In this document: piece by piece, positions 9,187 to 17,320 of the stretch
How the letters are laid out: the number at the start of each line of letters is the position of its first letter
Position numbering within the stretch: position 1 is the stretch's first letter
From: Komagataeibacter xylinus
Lineage (GTDB): Bacteria > Pseudomonadota > Alphaproteobacteria > Acetobacterales > Acetobacteraceae
Direction: 5' to 3'
NCBI RefSeq assembly: GCF_031081985.1
Contig: NZ_JARWSK010000001.1
Location: 679,802 to 743,801 of the forward strand
Length of the DNA: 64,000 nucleotides
Position numbers and translations under genes: made by a program
The notes under the pieces: generated by a model
Told to the model about the DNA's origin: nothing
Database searches by the model: none
The model's input: only the letters and a program-made list of their open reading frames with translations

Positions 9187-10172
9187 TGCAGCCGCCCGCC
9201 TTCTGGTGGCGGCCAGCCACCGATTCTGACCTTGCGGCGTGGCTCCTTGCCCCCCTCGCCCATATTTACGCCGCCGCAACCGCACGTCGCCTGCGCCGTG
9301 CATCATGGCAGGCCCCCGTGCCGGTGCTGTGCTGTGGCAATATTGGCGTGGGTGGCGCGGGCAAGACGCCACTGGTGATGGATCTGGCAAAGCGCGCCAT
9401 AAGCCGGGGGCGCAGGCCCGCTTTTCTCTCACGCGGATATGGTGGCCGGGCACGGGCGGGAACACGGGTTGACCCGAAACTGCACACCGCGCGCGACGTG
9501 GGCGACGAACCCCTGCTGTTGGCCCGCATCGCACCATGCTATGTGGGCGCTGACCGGGCTGTATCGGCACGCCGCGCCGTGGCGGATGGCGCGGATTGCC
9601 TGTTGATGGATGACGGGTTCCAGAACCCCACCCTGCATCAGGACCTGGCGCTGGTGGTGGTTGATGGCGCGGTCGGTTTTGGCAATGGGCGCGTGCTGCC
9701 TGCTGGCCCCCTGCGCGAGCCGGTAGCCACGGCATTCGCCCGCGCCGGTGGCGTCGTCATCATGGGCGGTGACCAGCAGGGCATTGCGGCCAGCCTGCCT
9801 GATGGACTGCCCTGTTTTGCAGCAACCCTGCAACCCGACACGCAATCGGTGCCGCGTAACCGGCCCATCATCGCCTTTGCGGGCATCGGGCGACCCGCGA
9901 AGTTTTTCGAGGGGCTGGCGCAGAGCGGCCTGCGCCCTGCCCGCTGCCTCGCCTTTCCCGATCATCACGCCTATACCGCAGCCGAGCAGGCCCGGCTGCA
10001 CAGACTTGCAGCACAGGCCGGGGGCTGCCTTGTTACAACACGGAAGGATGCCGTGCGCCTAAACGCCGCCCTGCAGGCGGAGGTGCATACGGTGGACCTG
10101 CAACTGGCATGGACCACCCCCGCCATGCCCGAACGGATACTGGATCTATGGCTGGGCACGACACGGCAATGA
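9186..10172 (+). CDS. lpxK: Tetraacyldisaccharide 4'-kinase
   Basis: LpxK phosphorylates the 4' position of tetraacyldisaccharide-1-phosphate to give lipid IVA. It has 328 residues. The P-loop GNIGVGGAGKTPL lies at about 51-63, and the LLMDDGFQNPTLHQDLALVVVD segment carries the family-typical DDGFQ. LVTTRKDAVRL is the usual C-terminal motif. The start codon shares one base with the waaA stop, and the stop overlaps the next start as ATGA, so translation is probably coupled across waaA-lpxK-lpxL. Confidence 0.95.
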   Translation: MQPPAFWWRPATDSDLAAWLLAPLAHIYAAATARRLRRASWQAPVPVLCCGNIGVGGAGKTPLVMDLAKRAISRGRRPAFLSRGYGGRARAGTRVDPKLHTARDVGDEPLLLARIAPCYVGADRAVSARRAVADGADCLLMDDGFQNPTLHQDLALVVVDGAVGFGNGRVLPAGPLREPVATAFARAGGVVIMGGDQQGIAASLPDGLPCFAATLQPDTQSVPRNRPIIAFAGIGRPAKFFEGLAQSGLRPARCLAFPDHHAYTAAEQARLHRLAAQAGGCLVTTRKDAVRLNAALQAEVHTVDLQLAWTTPAMPERILDLWLGTTRQ

Positions 10173-11098
10173 AAGCAGAACAGCCCAAGGCACAACAGCC
10201 CACACGGCAGATGCGCCTTGAAGCGGCCCTGGTGCGCGGGCTTGTGGCTCTCTTCCGCCGCCTTGGCCCGGTGCGGGCCTCCAATTTTGGCGGGTGGCTG
10301 TGCCGCACGGTGGGGCCGCGCCTGCCCATCTCGAAAATAGCCGATGCCAATCTGCGCATGGCCATGCCCGAACTCGACGCCGGGATGCGCCGCGCCGTCA
10401 TCCGCGCCATGTGGGACAATATTGGCCGCAATGCGGGCGAGTTCCCCCATCTTGCCACCCTGCCCCGCAACCCGACTGATGGCGGCCCCGGCTGGGATGT
10501 GGTGGGCGGGGAACACCTCATTGCGCAGGCAGCGAAGGGCGGGCCGACCATTTTCGTATCCGGCCATATCGGCAACTGGGAGATGCTACCCCCCGCCGTG
10601 GCGCGGTACGGGCTGCCGTTCTCCTCGTTTTACCGCGCGCCCAACAACCCGCTTGTCGATCATATCCTGTGCGACCTGCGCAATGATGCGATGGGCACAC
10701 CCGTGCCGCTGTTTGCCAAGGGGGCGCGCGGAGCGCGCAATGCGCTGGGGCACATCCTCAAGGGCGGCCATCTGGGCATGCTGGTGGACCAGAAGATGAA
10801 TGATGGAGTCGCCGCCCGCTTTTTCGGCCAGCCCGCCATGACGGCGGGCGCCATGGCGGCCATGGCGCTCAGGCTGCGCTGCCCCGTCATACCCGGCTAT
10901 ATCGAGCGCCTCGGCCCGGCACGGCTGCGCATGCATGTCTATCCCCCCATCGACCTGCCCGATAGCGGCAACCGCGCTGCGGACCAGATGACTCTGACGC
11001 AGCAGGTGAATGACTGGATTGAAGGCACAATCCGGCAGCAGCCAGGCAGCTGGCTCTGGATTCATCGCCGATGGAATAGGCAAATGCCTACTGAATAG
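10169..11098 (+). CDS. lpxL: Lipid A acyltransferase, LpxL/HtrB family
   Basis: A 309-residue lysophospholipid acyltransferase-family enzyme that adds secondary acyl chains to Kdo-lipid A. The catalytic HxxxxE motif HIGNWE lies near residues 133-138. SSFYRAPNNPLVD, LGMLVDQKMNDG and PVIPGYIERL follow in the order expected for LpxL. The start at MKAEQ is chosen because it overlaps the lpxK stop as ATGA. Another in-frame Met lies 21 bp upstream. It is the last gene of the lipid A operon. About 165 bp of AT-rich DNA follows before the next gene. Confidence 0.88.
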   Translation: MKAEQPKAQQPTRQMRLEAALVRGLVALFRRLGPVRASNFGGWLCRTVGPRLPISKIADANLRMAMPELDAGMRRAVIRAMWDNIGRNAGEFPHLATLPRNPTDGGPGWDVVGGEHLIAQAAKGGPTIFVSGHIGNWEMLPPAVARYGLPFSSFYRAPNNPLVDHILCDLRNDAMGTPVPLFAKGARGARNALGHILKGGHLGMLVDQKMNDGVAARFFGQPAMTAGAMAAMALRLRCPVIPGYIERLGPARLRMHVYPPIDLPDSGNRAADQMTLTQQVNDWIEGTIRQQPGSWLWIHRRWNRQMPTE

Positions 11099-11264
11099 CC
11101 TAAAAAATAGTCATGAATGCTACAAAATATTGCTTTTTTGCCACAGGGTGTTGTTTCTGCCTGTTTGTGCAGCTTTCTGCCTGAAATTCAGTTTGGCAAA
11201 GCTGCCATGCAGGAATAGCGTTGTTCCTATCTTGTCACGCCAAGACAGTCAGAGGGCCAACGGA

Positions 11265-11615
11265 ATGCACATGATGACCAGGCAGGCTTCCGCCACCAAT
11301 GTTGTTTCCCTGCGGCAGGGCTTCCTGCCCCGCCACCGCGAATACCTGATGCGCTGGCTTGAAGCCGGTGCGTGCATGGGCCTGTGTGATGCGGATATCT
11401 CCGATCACAACGATGATAACGAACCCGATATCGAGCATGTGCTGGTCTGGGTGCGCGAAAATGCCCGGCCTGCCTACATGGTCCGCCCCGAGGGCATGAG
11501 TTGGGTACTGGTTGACCAGATCCGCGATCGCGAACTTGCCACCTACAGCAGCTTTGAAGCCGCCCTTCACGCCATCCGCCCGGTGCTGACCCATGGGGCA
11601 ACCGCCGCCGCCTGA
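11265..11615 (+). CDS. Hypothetical protein, soluble, acidic
   Basis: A 116-residue protein that I do not recognise. The start is MHMMTRQASATNVVSLRQG, with a second in-frame Met pair two codons later. It is soluble by appearance, with no signal or membrane segment, and has a striking acidic stretch DADISDHNDDNEPDIEHV around residues 44-61. The C-terminal part (YMVRPEGMSWVLVDQIRD, then FEAALHAIRPVL) looks like a small alpha/beta domain. It has its own upstream AT-rich region (11099-11264), so it is probably transcribed independently of lpxL. The coding frame has the same GC-rich third-position bias as its neighbours, which supports it being real. Confidence 0.7.
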   Translation: MHMMTRQASATNVVSLRQGFLPRHREYLMRWLEAGACMGLCDADISDHNDDNEPDIEHVLVWVRENARPAYMVRPEGMSWVLVDQIRDRELATYSSFEAALHAIRPVLTHGATAAA

Positions 11616-11617
11616 AA

Positions 11618-11647
11618 CAGGAGAGTGACGGTTAAACCACCCTCCTG
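11618..11647. terminator. Hairpin between convergent genes
   Basis: CAGGAGAGTG and CACCCTCCTG are 10-base arms (one G-T pair) around a 10-base loop, lying between the stop of the hypothetical gene and the stop of lpoA. There is no T-run on either side, so it is at best a weak bidirectional terminator or 3'-end stabiliser. Confidence 0.4.
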
Positions 11648-11656
11648 CACTACCCC

Positions 11657-12985
11657 CTAGTTGGCGCTGCGCCGCAGCCTGCCCGCAGGGGGAATGACGA
11701 TCCTGCCGCCACCATTGGGCAGAATCTGGAACACGGCCAGATCACGCCGCGTCCTGCCATTATCCAGAAAGCCAAATGCGCCATCCACCCCGCCAAACCC
11801 ATCGGGGCGGGTCAGCGCCTGCACGGAGTAGCCATTGGCGCTTCCGGCGGGACGGTTCTGGTCGAGTGCCTTCACCAGGGCTGCCGCATCATAGGTCAGG
11901 TCGGCCAGAGGGGTCGGCATATGGTGGTAACTGGCCATGAACTGCTGCACGAATGCCTGCCGCATGGCCGGATCTGGCGCCGCGTACCACGCCCCCTGCA
12001 GCGCGCCGAGCTTGGTGGCGAATGCCGACCACAGCCCCGGCCCCATGATCTGCACATGCGTATTGTCCACATGCGTCAGCGCCAGCGCGTTGATGATCAT
12101 GCCCAGTTGCAGCCCGGTATCGCCCAGAAGCAGCGCATCAAATGGCGGCGCGGGAAAATCGGGCGTGGCAGCGGGTGCCGTGGCGGTTTCCGGCGCGGGC
12201 GTGGGGGCCTGCGGCGCGCCATCGGGGTTGGCGGGGTCTATGGCAGCAGAATCGGGGGTGGGTGCGACTGGCGGCTGGGCTGCGGGGTCGGGCTGCGGCA
12301 CGGCGGCGGCGCGGCTGTCATAGGCCGAGAGGGTTTTCAGGTTGGCAGTAATCGCCTCCTGCGCGCTGTCATGAAACATGATCTGCGGCGATTGCAGGCC
12401 ATTTTCCTCACACACCTGCTGCAGCGCCTGCCCAAGCGCATGGCCCAGCCGGTTATCGGGCAGGAACGCCGCGAAATGCTGTCGCCCCTGCTGCCGGGCG
12501 GCGAGCACCATGCGGCGCACCTGCTGCTCGGGCGCAATGCCAAGGGTCCAGACACCGGGCTGGGCAACCGACGTATCACTGGTAAAGGCCAGCACGGGCA
12601 CGCCGGCGGCGGTAGCGACGGGTGCCGCCTGCGCTGTCTCATCCATGGTGAGCGGGCCGAGGATCAGCCCGTCACCTGCCTTGATGGCTGCCTGTGCCGC
12701 GGTAGCGGCATTGCCGCCGGGGGCTGCGGTATCATGCACGTCAAGCAGCGGGGCCGTGGGCGTGTTCATGGCCATGCGCGTGGCGGTCAGCATTTCCTGG
12801 CCCAGGCGGGCGTTTGCCCCGCTCAGCGGCAGCAGCACGCCCACGTTGCGCCCGGCATGGGGCGCATGGTGGCCACCGCCTTCACCACTGGCGCAGGCGG
12901 TCAACACCGACAGCGCCAGCCCTGCCAGCAATAAGCGCTTGCATGCAGGGCGCACAGAGGCAGTATCAGCATCCTGTCCTTGCAT
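11657..12985 (-). CDS. LpoA/YraM-like lipoprotein, penicillin-binding protein activator
   Basis: A 442-residue outer-membrane lipoprotein with a type I periplasmic-binding fold. The start at MQGQDADT gives a signal peptide with lipobox LTAC (lipidated Cys at residue 31). An alternative start 27 bp upstream would overlap rsmI. The binding-fold elements NVGVLLPLSGANARLGQEML and GLILGPLTMDETAQA are clear. The E. coli homologue LpoA activates the peptidoglycan synthase PBP1A. The divergent pairing with rsmI is the same as E. coli yraM-yraL. A Pro/Ala-rich linker of about 60 residues interrupts the fold in the middle. Confidence 0.82.
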   Translation of the reverse strand: MQGQDADTASVRPACKRLLLAGLALSVLTACASGEGGGHHAPHAGRNVGVLLPLSGANARLGQEMLTATRMAMNTPTAPLLDVHDTAAPGGNAATAAQAAIKAGDGLILGPLTMDETAQAAPVATAAGVPVLAFTSDTSVAQPGVWTLGIAPEQQVRRMVLAARQQGRQHFAAFLPDNRLGHALGQALQQVCEENGLQSPQIMFHDSAQEAITANLKTLSAYDSRAAAVPQPDPAAQPPVAPTPDSAAIDPANPDGAPQAPTPAPETATAPAATPDFPAPPFDALLLGDTGLQLGMIINALALTHVDNTHVQIMGPGLWSAFATKLGALQGAWYAAPDPAMRQAFVQQFMASYHHMPTPLADLTYDAAALVKALDQNRPAGSANGYSVQALTRPDGFGGVDGAFGFLDNGRTRRDLAVFQILPNGGGRIVIPPAGRLRRSAN

Positions 12986-12996
12986 CTGGGTTCCGA

Positions 12997-13989
12997 ATGT
13001 CTGACGCCTCATCTTCCTCGCCTTCAAAATCTCAACATGCCCCGGAACATCCGGTGGATATAAACCGTGACAGTGTTCATAGCGGAGAATCCGCCACCCG
13101 TCATGCCGGGAACGCCGATGAGACCGTTCCGGTTGTGCATCAGGATGGAGAAGTTGTGCTTGTTTCCACGCCAATAGGCAACCTTGGCGACATGAGCCGC
13201 CGTGCGGTCGAGACGCTCGAAGCCTGCGACCTGATCCTGTGCGAGGACACGCGCACCAGCGCGCGACTGCTGCGCGAATACGGCATCCGCACCCGGACCC
13301 GCCCCCTGCATGACCACAACGAAGACAGGCAGATCCCTGCCCTCCTTGAAGCCCTTGCGGCGGGGCAGCGCATTGGTGTGATCTCGGATGCGGGCACGCC
13401 GCTGATGTCGGACCCCGGCTACCGGCTGGTGCGCGCCGTTGTGGCGGCGGGCGGCCACGTTACGGCGGTGCCGGGGCCAAATGCCGCAGTCATGGCGCTC
13501 ACGCTGTCGGGCCTGCCGCCGCACCCGTTCATGTTCTCGGGCTTCCTGCCGCCGCGTGAGGCGGCGCGGCGCGAGATGCTGGCACGGCTGCACGCCGCCG
13601 AATGCGCGGGCCTGTCCGCAACCCTGATCTGGCATGAAGCCCCGCACCGGCTGGCGGAAATGCTGACAAGCGTTGCCGATGTCATGGGGGGCGACCGCCC
13701 TGCCGCAGTCGCGCGCGAACTGACCAAGCGGTTTGAGGAAGTGCGCCGTGGCACGGTCGCCGAACTCGCCGCCCATTACCGCGAGAACCCGGCACGGGGC
13801 GAGATTACCGTGGTGCTCGGGCCGCCACTGCAGGAAGACAGCACGGCAACCGATCTCGACACCCAGTTGCACGAGGCCCTGCGCACGCTCTCGGTCAAGG
13901 ATGCGGCAGCACTTGTCGCCGGCATTACCAGCCTGCCGCGCCGCACCGTCTATGCCCGCGCGCTGGAACTGGCGCGGGATAAAAAATAA
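12997..13989 (+). CDS. rsmI: 16S rRNA (cytidine1402-2'-O)-methyltransferase
   Basis: RsmI methylates C1402 in the ribosomal decoding centre. The tetrapyrrole-methylase-like fold is shown by VSTPIGNLGDMSRRAVETL, ILCEDTRTSARLL, GTPLMSDPGYRLV and PGPNAAVMALTLSGLP in order. The conserved part begins only at about residue 53. The first 50 residues (Ser/His/Asp-rich) are unusual, so a GTG start at 13135 is possible. With the ATG at 12997 it lies 11 bp from the lpoA start on the other strand. Confidence 0.92.
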   Translation: MSDASSSSPSKSQHAPEHPVDINRDSVHSGESATRHAGNADETVPVVHQDGEVVLVSTPIGNLGDMSRRAVETLEACDLILCEDTRTSARLLREYGIRTRTRPLHDHNEDRQIPALLEALAAGQRIGVISDAGTPLMSDPGYRLVRAVVAAGGHVTAVPGPNAAVMALTLSGLPPHPFMFSGFLPPREAARREMLARLHAAECAGLSATLIWHEAPHRLAEMLTSVADVMGGDRPAAVARELTKRFEEVRRGTVAELAAHYRENPARGEITVVLGPPLQEDSTATDLDTQLHEALRTLSVKDAAALVAGITSLPRRTVYARALELARDKK

Positions 13990-14001
13990 GCAGGCAGGCC
14001 G

Positions 14002-14643
14002 TTACTGCCCCCCGATATCGGTATTGAACAGAGAATCCGCGGGCATGGGGCCGCCCGTGCTGGCATCGAGCAGGTCAACGCGGGTGGTTTCCTGCTGGGC
14101 ATCCTGAATGATCCAGCCGCGCAGCCGCAGCGGATTATCATGGAACAGCAGCGTCATGCTGCCATCACCCGGCGTGTCGGTGCGCACCACGGTAATGTCG
14201 AGCGCATTGCCGTCATGCGACAGGCCGGTCACCGTCACATCACCCGACAGTTGCAGATGCGGGCGCAGCAGCAGGCCAAGCGGGGTCTTTTCCATCGGCA
14301 TGGTGGTGGTCTGGTCAAGCTGGCTGTCGTTGAACACCACCTGGTCATGATTGGCCACGAGCAGCAGCGGGCTGGGCGGGTCATACTGGAAGCGCATGCG
14401 GCGATTCGTGCGGTCGATCCACGCCGTGCCGGTGCTGACCTTGCCATCAGGCGCGGTCTGGCGGAAACGCGCCTTGAGCAGGCTGATCGCATCAAGGTGT
14501 TGCTCGACCCGCTCGAGCAGCGCATGGTCCTGGTCCGAAGCCCCCACGGCCATCTGCTCCTGCGCATGGGCAACAGGTGCGAAAAAAGGGCCGCCCAGCA
14601 GGCAGGCAACGCCACAGGCGGCAATGACGGGAAGAAATCTCAT
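14002..14643 (-). CDS. lolA: LolA-like outer-membrane lipoprotein carrier protein
   Basis: A periplasmic chaperone that ferries lipoproteins from LolCDE to the outer membrane. The 213-residue precursor has a signal peptide ending near PVAHAQE. The family pattern is visible in LLKARFRQTAPDGKVSTGTAWIDRTNRRMRF (split here only for reading: LLKARFRQ, then GTAWI), in LLLVANHDQVVFND, and in TPLGLLLRPHLQL. The ATG at 14643 is preferred to an in-frame TTG four codons upstream. It converges on rsmI with 12 bp between the stops. The substrate lipoproteins could include the nearby LpoA-like and BamB-like proteins. Confidence 0.82.
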   Translation of the reverse strand: MRFLPVIAACGVACLLGGPFFAPVAHAQEQMAVGASDQDHALLERVEQHLDAISLLKARFRQTAPDGKVSTGTAWIDRTNRRMRFQYDPPSPLLLVANHDQVVFNDSQLDQTTTMPMEKTPLGLLLRPHLQLSGDVTVTGLSHDGNALDITVVRTDTPGDGSMTLLFHDNPLRLRGWIIQDAQQETTRVDLLDASTGGPMPADSLFNTDIGGQ

Positions 14644-14730
14644 GATGCGACGCAATCCGTGCAGATACTCTATGCACAGTCGTGCCCCATCATGCCTGCA
14701 ATATCAAGCCAGCCCCTCCGGCGTGTCATC

Positions 14731-15687
14731 CTACGAACTGCCAATCAGCACGCCCGCCACGAACACCAGCAGCCCGCCAATGACAATCTGCACGATGGCC
14801 GAGCCAAACGGCGTGTCCTGATAGCGCCAGCGTATCCATGAAATGACGAACAGCTCGATCACCACCACGATGATGGCTGCAATCAGGGCGGCCGAAAAAT
14901 CATCGATCAGGAACGGCAGGGTATGCCCGATGCCGCCCGCCGTGGTCATGAGCCCGCACACCAGCCCGCGCAGCAGCGGCGCGCCACGGCCTGAAAGCTT
15001 GCCATCATCGGACAGGGCCTCGGCAAACCCCATGGAAATCCCTGCACCCACCGAGGCCGCCATGCCAACGAGGAAGGCGTTCCACGGCTGGTGCGTGGCA
15101 AAGGCTGCGGCAAAGACCGGCGCGAGTGTCGAGACCGAGCCATCCATCAACCCGACAAGGCCGGGCTGGATGATCTGGAGCACGAAGCGGCGGCGGGCAT
15201 CCTCATCCTCGCTTTCGCGCTTGCTGGTGGGCAGGCGGTCGAGGGTAATGGCGTTGGCGGCCTGCTCGTGCTGGTCCTCGGCATGGGCAAGATCGCCGAG
15301 CAGCTTGCGGGTCGCGGCATCGGTGGTGCGCAGGGCGGCCTGGCGGTAGAATCGCGCCGCATCCATTTCCATCTGCCGTGCATGGGCGCGCACGGCCTCG
15401 ATGCCCTGCGTCTGCACCTGCCAGGCAGGCTTGCGCACCATGAAGTCAGCAATATCGGTCCTGCGGATCAGCGGAATATGCGGGCCGAAACGGCCGACAT
15501 ACAGGTCGATCAGGTCGCGGCGGTGCTCGTCCTCCTCCATCGACATATCGGTAAAGATCTTGGACGTGTCGGGATATTTCTCGCGCAGGGTGTAGGCAAA
15601 ATCGGAGTAGATACGCCCGTCTTCCTCCTCGTTGGAGATGGCAAGCGCGAGGATTTCCTGATCGGACAGGGAAGAGAATTTACGCAT
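14731..15687 (-). CDS. mbfA: Membrane-bound ferritin / iron exporter MbfA
   Basis: A 318-residue fusion of an N-terminal ferritin-like (erythrin) domain and a C-terminal VIT1/CCC1 membrane transporter. The diiron ligands are visible in the helices: [13 protein letters not shown] near 18-30, [11 protein letters not shown] near 49-59, [11 protein letters not shown] near 106-116 and HAEDQHEQ near 134-141. Four to five membrane segments follow residue 170, including [21 protein letters not shown]. In Bradyrhizobium and Agrobacterium MbfA exports excess iron and protects against peroxide under Irr control. Here a near-perfect inverted repeat spans the start codon (15672-15713), suggesting operator or RNA-level control. 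Confidence 0.9.
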   Translation of the reverse strand: MRKFSSLSDQEILALAISNEEEDGRIYSDFAYTLREKYPDTSKIFTDMSMEEDEHRRDLIDLYVGRFGPHIPLIRRTDIADFMVRKPAWQVQTQGIEAVRAHARQMEMDAARFYRQAALRTTDAATRKLLGDLAHAEDQHEQAANAITLDRLPTSKRESEDEDARRRFVLQIIQPGLVGLMDGSVSTLAPVFAAAFATHQPWNAFLVGMAASVGAGISMGFAEALSDDGKLSGRGAPLLRGLVCGLMTTAGGIGHTLPFLIDDFSAALIAAIIVVVIELFVISWIRWRYQDTPFGSAIVQIVIGGLLVFVAGVLIGSS

Positions 15688-15713
15688 TTTCCAGTCTATG
15701 CATAAATTCTCTT
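15672..15713 (-). promoter_or_regulatory. 16-bp-arm inverted repeat containing the mbfA start codon
   Basis: The left arm 15672-15687 (AAGAGAATTTACGCAT) and right arm 15698-15713 (ATGCATAAATTCTCTT) match at 15 of 16 positions around a 10-base spacer. On the mbfA mRNA the spacer holds the ribosome binding site (GGAA) and the start AUG begins the 3' arm. A folded transcript would therefore hide the start codon and loop out the Shine-Dalgarno sequence. It could equally be a binding site for an iron-responsive repressor. The symmetry is read directly and the function is inferred. Confidence 0.65.
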
Positions 15714-15834
15714 AATGACTCAAGAATATTGTAAAGTTACAAATAATTCTCAATTGAAATACCAAAGTAAAACGATCGAAAATGATTATGCTTCTCGATT
15801 ACGTTTCTTGGTGAAAATATCCGCTCCCTGCCGC

Positions 15835-17250
15835 TCACACCACGGACGCTTCGGCAAGGACATGGGTAACATCGCCCTGCCACCGGCCATGATAGGCGGC
15901 AAGAAAGGCTTCGGCCTGCGTGGGGCCGCCCGCTGCAATTTCATGCAGGGGGGCAAGATAGCGGGTCTCATCATGCCCATTGCCATCACGCAGGGCGCGG
16001 GCGCGCAGGCCATCGGTGGCAAGGGCGATCATGCGGGCGGCAAGCGGGCGCAACGTGCCCTGCCCCCACGGCGCATCCAGCCCCAGGCGCGGCACGGCGG
16101 CGCGCAGGGCAATGTATTCATCCCAGCCGTGCTCAAGCACCAGTTTCTCGGCGGCATGTAAGGTGGCGTCATCATAGAGCAGCCCGGTCCAGAGTGCGGA
16201 CTGCGCAAGCATCATGGCGGGCGAGCCCGCATCAGCGCCACGCATTTCAAGAAACTGCTTGAGCCGCACATCGGGGAAGGCCGTGGTCAGGTGGTCCTCG
16301 AAATCGCCAATGGTGGGGCGCTCGCCCTCCAGCCCCGGCGGGCAGCGCCCATCAAGCCAGTCGCGGAAGGAATGGCCCGCCACATCGATCATGCGCTCGC
16401 CGCGTGTAACGAAATACATCGGCACATCAAGCAGCCACTGCACATAGACCGCAAAGCTGAAGCCATCTTCAAGGAACTGGCGCGGCATGCCCGCGCGCGC
16501 GTTGTCGGTATCGGTCCAGACACGGGCACGGTTGGACAGGAAGCCGTTGGGGCGCCCTTCATAGAACGGGGAACTGGCGAACAGAGCGGTCGCCACCGGC
16601 TGCAATGCCAGCGAGACCCGCATCTTGCGCGCCATGTCGGCCTCCGAGCCGAAATCGAGGTTCACCTGCACGGTGCAGGTGCGCAGCATCATGTCCAGCC
16701 CCAGCGTGCCCACGCGCGGCATGTAGTTGCGCATGATGGCGTAGCGGCTCTTGGGCATCCACGGAATGTCAGAGCGTCTGGCCGTGGGGTGAAAGCCCAG
16801 CGGGGCGAAACCCAGGCCAAGCTCGGCGCAGGCCGGACGGATGGATTCAAAGTGGTGCGCCATTTCGGCTGCCGTATCATGCAGCGAGACAAGCGGCGCG
16901 CCGGAGAGTTCAAACTGCCCGCCCGGCTCGAGCGAGATGGAACCGCCTTTGGCTGCCCCCTGCCCCTTGAGGCCGATCAGCGCACCCTGGTCGATGATAT
17001 CCTGCCACTGCGTGCCACCGCCTTCAGTTGAAAGGGCGCGCAGCAGGGCCTCGATCCCGCGCGGGGCGTATGGGGGGGCTGACCATGCCGCACGATCGGG
17101 GCCTGCGGCATCGGGTTTTACAAACCCGAATTTCTCGTGTTCGGTGCCGATCCGCCACTGTTCGCGTGGACGCGCGCCCGCCGCCAGCACGGCGACCAAC
17201 TGGTCAGGGGATTCGATTACGTGTGCATTATGCGCGCCGGGATTCGACAT
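15835..17250 (-). CDS. gshA: Glutamate-cysteine ligase (plant/alphaproteobacterial type)
   Basis: The first and rate-limiting enzyme of glutathione synthesis, joining glutamate and cysteine with ATP. The 471-residue protein starts MSNPGAHNAHVIESPDQL. The family core includes QWRIGTEHEKFGF near residue 35, LEPGGQFELSG in the active-site region, MPKSRYAIMRNYMPRVGTLG, and LEMRGADAGSP. Sequence upstream of 17250 in the same frame reads out of rsmE's 3' region and has no similarity. It lies 70 bp downstream of rsmE on the same strand. Glutathione made here is the substrate for GrxC at 4.5 kb. Confidence 0.92.
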   Translation of the reverse strand: MSNPGAHNAHVIESPDQLVAVLAAGARPREQWRIGTEHEKFGFVKPDAAGPDRAAWSAPPYAPRGIEALLRALSTEGGGTQWQDIIDQGALIGLKGQGAAKGGSISLEPGGQFELSGAPLVSLHDTAAEMAHHFESIRPACAELGLGFAPLGFHPTARRSDIPWMPKSRYAIMRNYMPRVGTLGLDMMLRTCTVQVNLDFGSEADMARKMRVSLALQPVATALFASSPFYEGRPNGFLSNRARVWTDTDNARAGMPRQFLEDGFSFAVYVQWLLDVPMYFVTRGERMIDVAGHSFRDWLDGRCPPGLEGERPTIGDFEDHLTTAFPDVRLKQFLEMRGADAGSPAMMLAQSALWTGLLYDDATLHAAEKLVLEHGWDEYIALRAAVPRLGLDAPWGQGTLRPLAARMIALATDGLRARALRDGNGHDETRYLAPLHEIAAGGPTQAEAFLAAYHGRWQGDVTHVLAEASVV

Positions 17251-17320
17251 GGCGGGGGCAATATCCTCATGACAGTCAGGGCAAGGCTGGCAACAGGCCG
17301 AAAAAAAGCGGGGTGGGTTA

